Assembly (NCBI RefSeq): GCF_036881825.1
Contig: NZ_JBAJMW010000003.1
Location: 310,001-374,000 of the forward strand
Source: Tersicoccus mangrovi
Lineage (GTDB): Bacteria; Actinomycetota; Actinomycetes; Actinomycetales; Micrococcaceae
Reading direction: 5' to 3'
DNA length: 64,000 nt
Shown: positions 60,558-64,000 of the stretch, piece after piece
How positions within the stretch are numbered: position 1 is the stretch's first letter
Layout of the letters: each line of letters begins with the position of its first letter
Position numbers and translations under genes: made by a program
The notes under the pieces: model-generated
The model's input: only the letters and a program-made list of their open reading frames with translations
Database searches by the model: none
Told to the model about the DNA's origin: nothing

Positions 60558-61066
60558 AGGCCCGCCAGCCTCGCCTCACCGCGGGCGGACAGCGCCTCAC
60601 GCAGCCGGGCGGCCTCGCCGGCCGGCAGCCCGGGGATCGCGGCGTCCGTCGCGGCCGACGCGGTGTGCAGTTTGATGCCGGCCATGCCGAGCATCCGGTC
60701 GATCGGGCCGGCCTGCACGTCCACGTACTGCATCCGCCCGTAGGGCACCACCACGAGCCGGCGGAAGAAGAGGCCGCTGCGGATCAGCAGGTCCTCGTCC
60801 CGTTCGGCGTACCCGACGGCACGCACCTGGCGCGGGATGAGCACGAGGCGCCACAGCTGGACGGCGAGGGCGGCCACGGCGACGGTCCACGCGAGCCAGG
60901 CCGGCAGCCAGACCCACGCGCCGAGCAGGACGAGCAGGAGCGGGACAGAGCAGACGACGACGGTGATCACGGCTCCCGGGAGCCACCCGAGCGCCCGGGC
61001 CCACACCAGCCGCGGCGAGACGCCGGTGAACGTCAGCCCCTCGGGGTCGATCGGCTCGCTACGCAT
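60554..61066 (-). CDS. Bacterial PH-domain (YdbS-type) membrane protein
   Basis: 170 aa: two membrane spans (about 30-52 and 55-75) and one bPH2 domain (GYAERDEDLLIRSGLFFRRLVVVPYGRMQYVDVQAGPIDRMLGMAGIKLHTASA). It pairs with the three-module protein that follows it, like YdbS/YdbT in Bacillus, and overlaps both neighbours. The role is unknown; in Bacillus the pair has been linked to membrane stress resistance. Confidence 0.92.
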   Translation of the reverse strand: MRSEPIDPEGLTFTGVSPRLVWARALGWLPGAVITVVVCSVPLLLVLLGAWVWLPAWLAWTVAVAALAVQLWRLVLIPRQVRAVGYAERDEDLLIRSGLFFRRLVVVPYGRMQYVDVQAGPIDRMLGMAGIKLHTASAATDAAIPGLPAGEAARLREALSARGEARLAGL

Positions 61067-61550
61067 ACTCCCCCTCGCTCGGGTGCGGCCCCTTGCCGCT
61101 GTTCTCGCCGTCCTCGGGCGGGATGCGGCAGAAGTGCTCGACGACGATGCCGACGGTGATCATGACGGCCCCGCCGACGATCTGGGCGATCGCGAACCAC
61201 AGCACCGACTGGTCCGACCGCAGCGCGATCAGGCTCAGCTGTTCGAGCACGACCCCGACGTGCCAGCCGCCGAGGACGGCGCCGGTGTACGCAGTCGCCT
61301 GGGCGAGGACGAGGGTGCGGGCGGCCAGCAGCGGGTTGATCATCCGCTTCGCCTTGCCCTGCCGCCAGCGCAGCACCTGCAGGCCCAGCCCGAGGGTGAT
61401 CGCGACGAGCAGGAGGACCGTCAGCAGCGAGCTCAGCGGCAGCACCGGCGTCGGGCCGCCCGCGCGCGTGATGAGCACGTCGGCCAGCCAGCCGATCACG
61501 GCGGAGGCGACGGCCACGACGACGAGCGTGCGTGCGCGCAGGCCGATCAT
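61059..61550 (-). CDS. DUF3180 membrane protein
   Basis: 163 aa with four spans: LVVVAVASAVIGWLADVLI, PLSSLLTVLLLVAITLGLG, LLAARTLVLAQATAYTGAVLGGWHVG and LWFAIAQIVGGAVMITVGIVVEHFCRIPP. The ARTLVLAQATAYTGAVLGGWH and EHFCRIP segments are typical of DUF3180, an actinobacterial family always near folK. The ATG at 61550 overlaps the folK stop by four bases. Function unknown. Confidence 0.92.
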   Translation of the reverse strand: MIGLRARTLVVVAVASAVIGWLADVLITRAGGPTPVLPLSSLLTVLLLVAITLGLGLQVLRWRQGKAKRMINPLLAARTLVLAQATAYTGAVLGGWHVGVVLEQLSLIALRSDQSVLWFAIAQIVGGAVMITVGIVVEHFCRIPPEDGENSGKGPHPSEGEYA

Positions 61551-62116
61551 GCCGTGCCCTCCGCCCGGCGCACGCCGTCGCGGTCCTCTGCCGCGGCGAG
61601 CAGCTCGGTCACGGGAACCCCGTCCAGCCGGGCGCCGGGCTCCATCCAGGCCCACGGGGCGAGGACGAAGGCACGGCCGGCGGCGGAGGCGTGCGGGAGG
61701 GTGAGGTCGGGATCGGCACGGTGCACCTCGCCGGCGGCCGTGACGACACTGACGATGTCGACGTCGAGGGTCCGGGGACCCCAGCGCACGAGCCGCTCCC
61801 GGCCGAAGGCGGCCTCGATCCGGTGGCAGGCGTCGAGCAGGTCGTCCGGGCTCAGGTCGGTGGCGACCCGGACCACCATGTTCCGGTAGTCGGGCTGGCC
61901 GGCGGGGCCACCCACGGGGGCGGTGATCGCGATCGGGGAGGTCGCCAGCAGGGTGAGGTCGGGGTCGGCGGCGATCGTCTGGACGGCCGCCGCCAGGGTC
62001 GCGGCGGGGTCCCCGAGGTTGGCGCCGAGCGCGAGGACGGCCTCGGAACCGGCCGTGGCCGTCCCGGCGTCCACCGCGTCTCTCATCCGTGCCTCGTCCA
62101 TCCCCGGCCCTGTCAT
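61547..62116 (-). CDS. folK: 2-amino-4-hydroxy-6-hydroxymethyldihydropteridine diphosphokinase
   Basis: 189 aa. VLALGANLGDPAATL (about residues 27-41), NMVVRVATDLSPDDLLDACHRIEAAFGRERLVRWGPRTLDVDIV and LPHASAAGRAFVLAPW are the HPPK motifs, with the RWGPRTLDVDI catalytic segment intact. A 25-residue N-terminal extension may mean that a later start is used. It adds pyrophosphate to the pterin before FolP. It overlaps folB and DUF3180 by four bases each. Confidence 0.95.
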   Translation of the reverse strand: MTGPGMDEARMRDAVDAGTATAGSEAVLALGANLGDPAATLAAAVQTIAADPDLTLLATSPIAITAPVGGPAGQPDYRNMVVRVATDLSPDDLLDACHRIEAAFGRERLVRWGPRTLDVDIVSVVTAAGEVHRADPDLTLPHASAAGRAFVLAPWAWMEPGARLDGVPVTELLAAAEDRDGVRRAEGTA

Positions 62117-62481
62117 CCCCGGCTTCGCCGGATGGTCACGGCGACGTCGTCGAACGGCACCGGGATCGGGGCGGCCGGCTTGTGCACCGTCACGGTGACC
62201 GCGTCCAGCGGGAAGGTGTCCAGCAGATCCTCCGCGATCGCCACCGCGAGGGTCTCGATCAGCGCGACCGGCGCACCGGTGAGCCGCGCGTGCACCCGCT
62301 GCGCGGCCTCCGCGTAGTTGACGGTGCGGGTGAGGTCGTCGCCGCGCGCCGCGGCGCTCAGGTCGAGCTCGAGCACGACGTCGGCGCTGAAGACCTGGCC
62401 GAGCTCGCGTTCGGCGTCGAGCACGCCGTGCGTGCCGCGGCCGCGGATCCCGGTGAGGGTGATGGTGTCCACAGGGTTCAC
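62113..62481 (-). CDS. folB: Dihydroneopterin aldolase
   Basis: 122 aa from a GTG at 62481. GIRGRGTHGVLDAERELGQVFSADVVLELDL holds the substrate Glu (DAERELGQ), and LIETLAVAIAEDLL and VTVHKPAAPIPVPFDDVAV hold the binding Glu and catalytic Lys. It converts dihydroneopterin to the hydroxymethyl pterin used by FolK. It is translationally coupled to folP and folK. Confidence 0.95.
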   Translation of the reverse strand: MNPVDTITLTGIRGRGTHGVLDAERELGQVFSADVVLELDLSAAARGDDLTRTVNYAEAAQRVHARLTGAPVALIETLAVAIAEDLLDTFPLDAVTVTVHKPAAPIPVPFDDVAVTIRRSRG

Positions 62482-63386
62482 CGGCCGGACCAGGCCGCTG
62501 CCACCTTCACCGCGTCGAGGTTGGCCTTCACGTCGTGGACGCGGACGGCCCAGGCACCCGCGGCCGCGGCGAGGGCGGTGGTGGCGACGGTCGCGTCGTC
62601 GCGCTCCTTGGGGGCGGCGGACTTGCCGGAGCTGGCCAGCAGCTCGCCGAGGAAGGTCTTGCGGGAGGTGCCCACGAGCACCCGGTGGCCGAGCGCGGTG
62701 AAGCGGTCGAGCGAGCGCAGCAGCTGCCAGTTCTGCTCCCCGGCCTTGGCGAAACCGATCCCGGGATCGAGGATCAGTTTGTCCTGCTCCACGCCGGCGT
62801 CGACGAAACGGGCGGCCAGCGGGGCGAGCTCGGCGACGACTTCCTCGACGACGTCGTCGTACTGGGCCCGCGCGGTCATGGTGCGGGAGTCGCCCCGGCT
62901 GTGCTGGAGCACGTAGTGCACGCCGCGCTGCGCGATCAGGGCCGGCATGTCCGGGTGCAGCGCGGTGCCGGAGACGTCGTTGACGATCGCGGCCCCGGCG
63001 TCGATCGCTGCGGCCGCGACCTGCGGGCGCCGGGTGTCGACGCTGACCAGGGCGCCCGCGCGGACGAGGGCGGTGATCACCGGGATCACGCGGTCCAGCT
63101 CGGTGTTCACGGGCACTTCCGCGGCGCCCGGACGGGTGGACTCCCCGCCGACGTCGACGATGTCCGCTCCGGCGAAGTGCAGGCGCAGGCCGTGGTCGAT
63201 GGCCGCGCCCCGGGTGTTGTGGTCACCGCCGTCGCTGAACGAGTCCGGGGTGACGTTGACGACGCCCATGACGAGCGTGCGCCCGGTCGGGAGGTCGGCG
63301 ACGGTGCGGGCACGGGTGGCCCGGCGGATGACCGGCAGGGGCAGCGTGTTGGGGCCCGTGCCCGGTGCGACACCGAGTGTGTCCAT
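62478..63386 (-). CDS. folP: Dihydropteroate synthase
   Basis: 302 aa TIM barrel: VMGVVNVTPDSFSDGGDHN, VDVGGESTRPGAAEV (pterin/pAba loops), VSVDTRRPQVA, VNDVSGTALHPDM, LDPGIGFAKAGEQNW and VGTSRKTFLGELL, all family motifs. It is the sulfonamide target and joins the pterin pyrophosphate with p-aminobenzoate. It starts six bases after the folE stop. Confidence 0.97.
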   Translation of the reverse strand: MDTLGVAPGTGPNTLPLPVIRRATRARTVADLPTGRTLVMGVVNVTPDSFSDGGDHNTRGAAIDHGLRLHFAGADIVDVGGESTRPGAAEVPVNTELDRVIPVITALVRAGALVSVDTRRPQVAAAAIDAGAAIVNDVSGTALHPDMPALIAQRGVHYVLQHSRGDSRTMTARAQYDDVVEEVVAELAPLAARFVDAGVEQDKLILDPGIGFAKAGEQNWQLLRSLDRFTALGHRVLVGTSRKTFLGELLASSGKSAAPKERDDATVATTALAAAAGAWAVRVHDVKANLDAVKVAAAWSGR

Positions 63387-63392
63387 GACGTT

Positions 63393-63974
63393 CTACCTTC
63401 CGAGGATCAGACCCATGGCTTCGGCGCGGGTGGCCGGGTCGTGCAGCTGGCCGCGGACCGCCGAGGTGACGGTCCGGGTTCCCGGCTTGCGGACCCCGCG
63501 CATCGACATGCACAGGTGTTCGCACTCGATCACGACGATGGCGCCGCGCGGCGCGAGGTGCTCGACCAATGCTTCCACAATCTGCGTCGTGAGCCGCTCC
63601 TGCACCTGCGGGCGGCGGGCGTAGATCTCCACGAGCCGCGCCAGCTTGCTCAGCCCCGTGACCCGGCCGTCGTGGGACGGGATGTAGCCGACGTGGGCGG
63701 TGCCGTGGAAGGGCACGAGGTGGTGCTCGCACGTCGAGTAGAAGGGGATGTCCTTGACCAGGACCAGTTCCTCGTGGTCCAGGTCGAAGGTCGTCCCCAG
63801 CACGTCGCCGGCGTCCTGGTGCAGCCCGGAGAACATCTCCGCATACGCCCGGGCCACCCGGTCCGGGGTGTCCTTCAGGCCCGACCGCTCGGGGTCCTCC
63901 CCGATGGCGAGCAGGATCTCGCGCACCGCCGCGGCGATCCTCCGCTCGTCGACCCCGGCCACCGATCCGGGCAT
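63393..63974 (-). CDS. folE: GTP cyclohydrolase I
   Basis: 193 aa from the ATG at 63974. Zinc ligands are Cys82 and His85 (STCEHHLVPF) and Cys155 (HLCMSMRGV); GLSKLARLVEIYARRPQVQERLT is the family signature. It makes dihydroneopterin triphosphate from GTP and is the first folate gene seen. The frame stays open upstream to the window end (GEQPTDPG before this Met), so the true start may lie outside the window. The ATG sits inside a 30-bp palindrome. Confidence 0.94.
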   Translation of the reverse strand: MPGSVAGVDERRIAAAVREILLAIGEDPERSGLKDTPDRVARAYAEMFSGLHQDAGDVLGTTFDLDHEELVLVKDIPFYSTCEHHLVPFHGTAHVGYIPSHDGRVTGLSKLARLVEIYARRPQVQERLTTQIVEALVEHLAPRGAIVVIECEHLCMSMRGVRKPGTRTVTSAVRGQLHDPATRAEAMGLILGR

Positions 63975-63988
63975 GCCCGGATCGGTGG
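63959..63988. repeat. 30-bp perfect palindrome over the folE start codon
   Basis: The half CCACCGATCCGGGCA (63959-63973) is followed directly by its exact complement (63974-63988), with no loop. Its centre falls at the proposed folE ATG. In RNA it could fold into a hairpin that hides the start. Confidence 0.9.
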
Positions 63989-64000
63989 GCTGCTCCGCCC

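Overview
The window is high-GC, densely packed bacterial DNA with many 4-base start/stop overlaps, GTG starts and leaderless-type starts. Its marker genes (lsr2, clpC, mycobacterial-type csoR, the folE-folP-folB-folK-DUF3180-PH-PH block next to lysS, DUF47/Pit, DisA next to RadA, a CsbD protein and an MT0933-type protein) point to an actinobacterium, most likely of the order Micrococcales and perhaps Micrococcaceae. I do not claim a genus.

Layout. 1-5.2 kb: a divergent ROK regulator faces a four-gene sugar operon made of two sugar-phosphate-isomerase-fold proteins and two Gfo/Idh/MocA oxidoreductases, closed by a strong terminator. 5.4-6.1 kb: a 41-aa membrane peptide and a GrpB-family protein. 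6.2-10.7 kb: a LacI-type repressor faces an amidase, a nitrilase-superfamily hydrolase and a duplicated membrane protein; two near-identical 12-bp operators lie at the predicted transcription start. 10.8-16.7 kb: a lone sigma region-2 protein, an HSL-type esterase, a RecQ helicase fused to a phosphoribosyltransferase-like tail, a small phosphatase, and an AsnC regulator divergent from azlCD. 16.8-19.6 kb: DUF2891-DUF979-DUF969. 19.7-23.0 kb: a CPH-type copper ATPase, csoR and an SDR enzyme behind a CsoR-type operator.

23-26 kb is the most accessory-looking part: an MFS gene broken by one frameshift and one stop codon, an AAA ATPase whose AT-rich promoter carries two perfect 12-bp palindromes, and tRNA-Lys(UUU). 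27.6-31.2 kb holds the 5-oxoprolinase genes (fused pxpBC, pxpA) divergent from a nitrilase-family gene. The DUF969/DUF979/DUF2891 block at 17-19.6 kb belongs to families I recall next to pyroglutamyl peptidase genes, so it may supply substrate to this enzyme.

33.7-39.7 kb is phosphate uptake: DUF47-pit and the pstSCAB operon with a PHO box and an internal hairpin after pstS. 39.8-47.9 kb: a FUSC-like membrane protein, radA-disA (DNA repair and c-di-AMP), a secreted or anchored protein, mutY, and the PTS-dependent dihydroxyacetone kinase dhaKLM. 48-55.6 kb: small stress-type proteins (CsbD, MT0933-like, YtxH/LEA-like), a GNAT enzyme, an S9 peptidase, clpC and lsr2. 55.5-64 kb: a 54-aa membrane protein, lysS, and the folate operon read leftward from folE through folP, folB, folK, DUF3180, two bacterial PH-domain proteins and a DUF2520 Rossmann protein.

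No CRISPR array, intact insertion sequence or prophage is visible. The main unexplained items are the AAA ATPase locus, the duplicated membrane protein of the amidase operon, the sugar cassette, and two short duplications that copy the 3' end of a gene.
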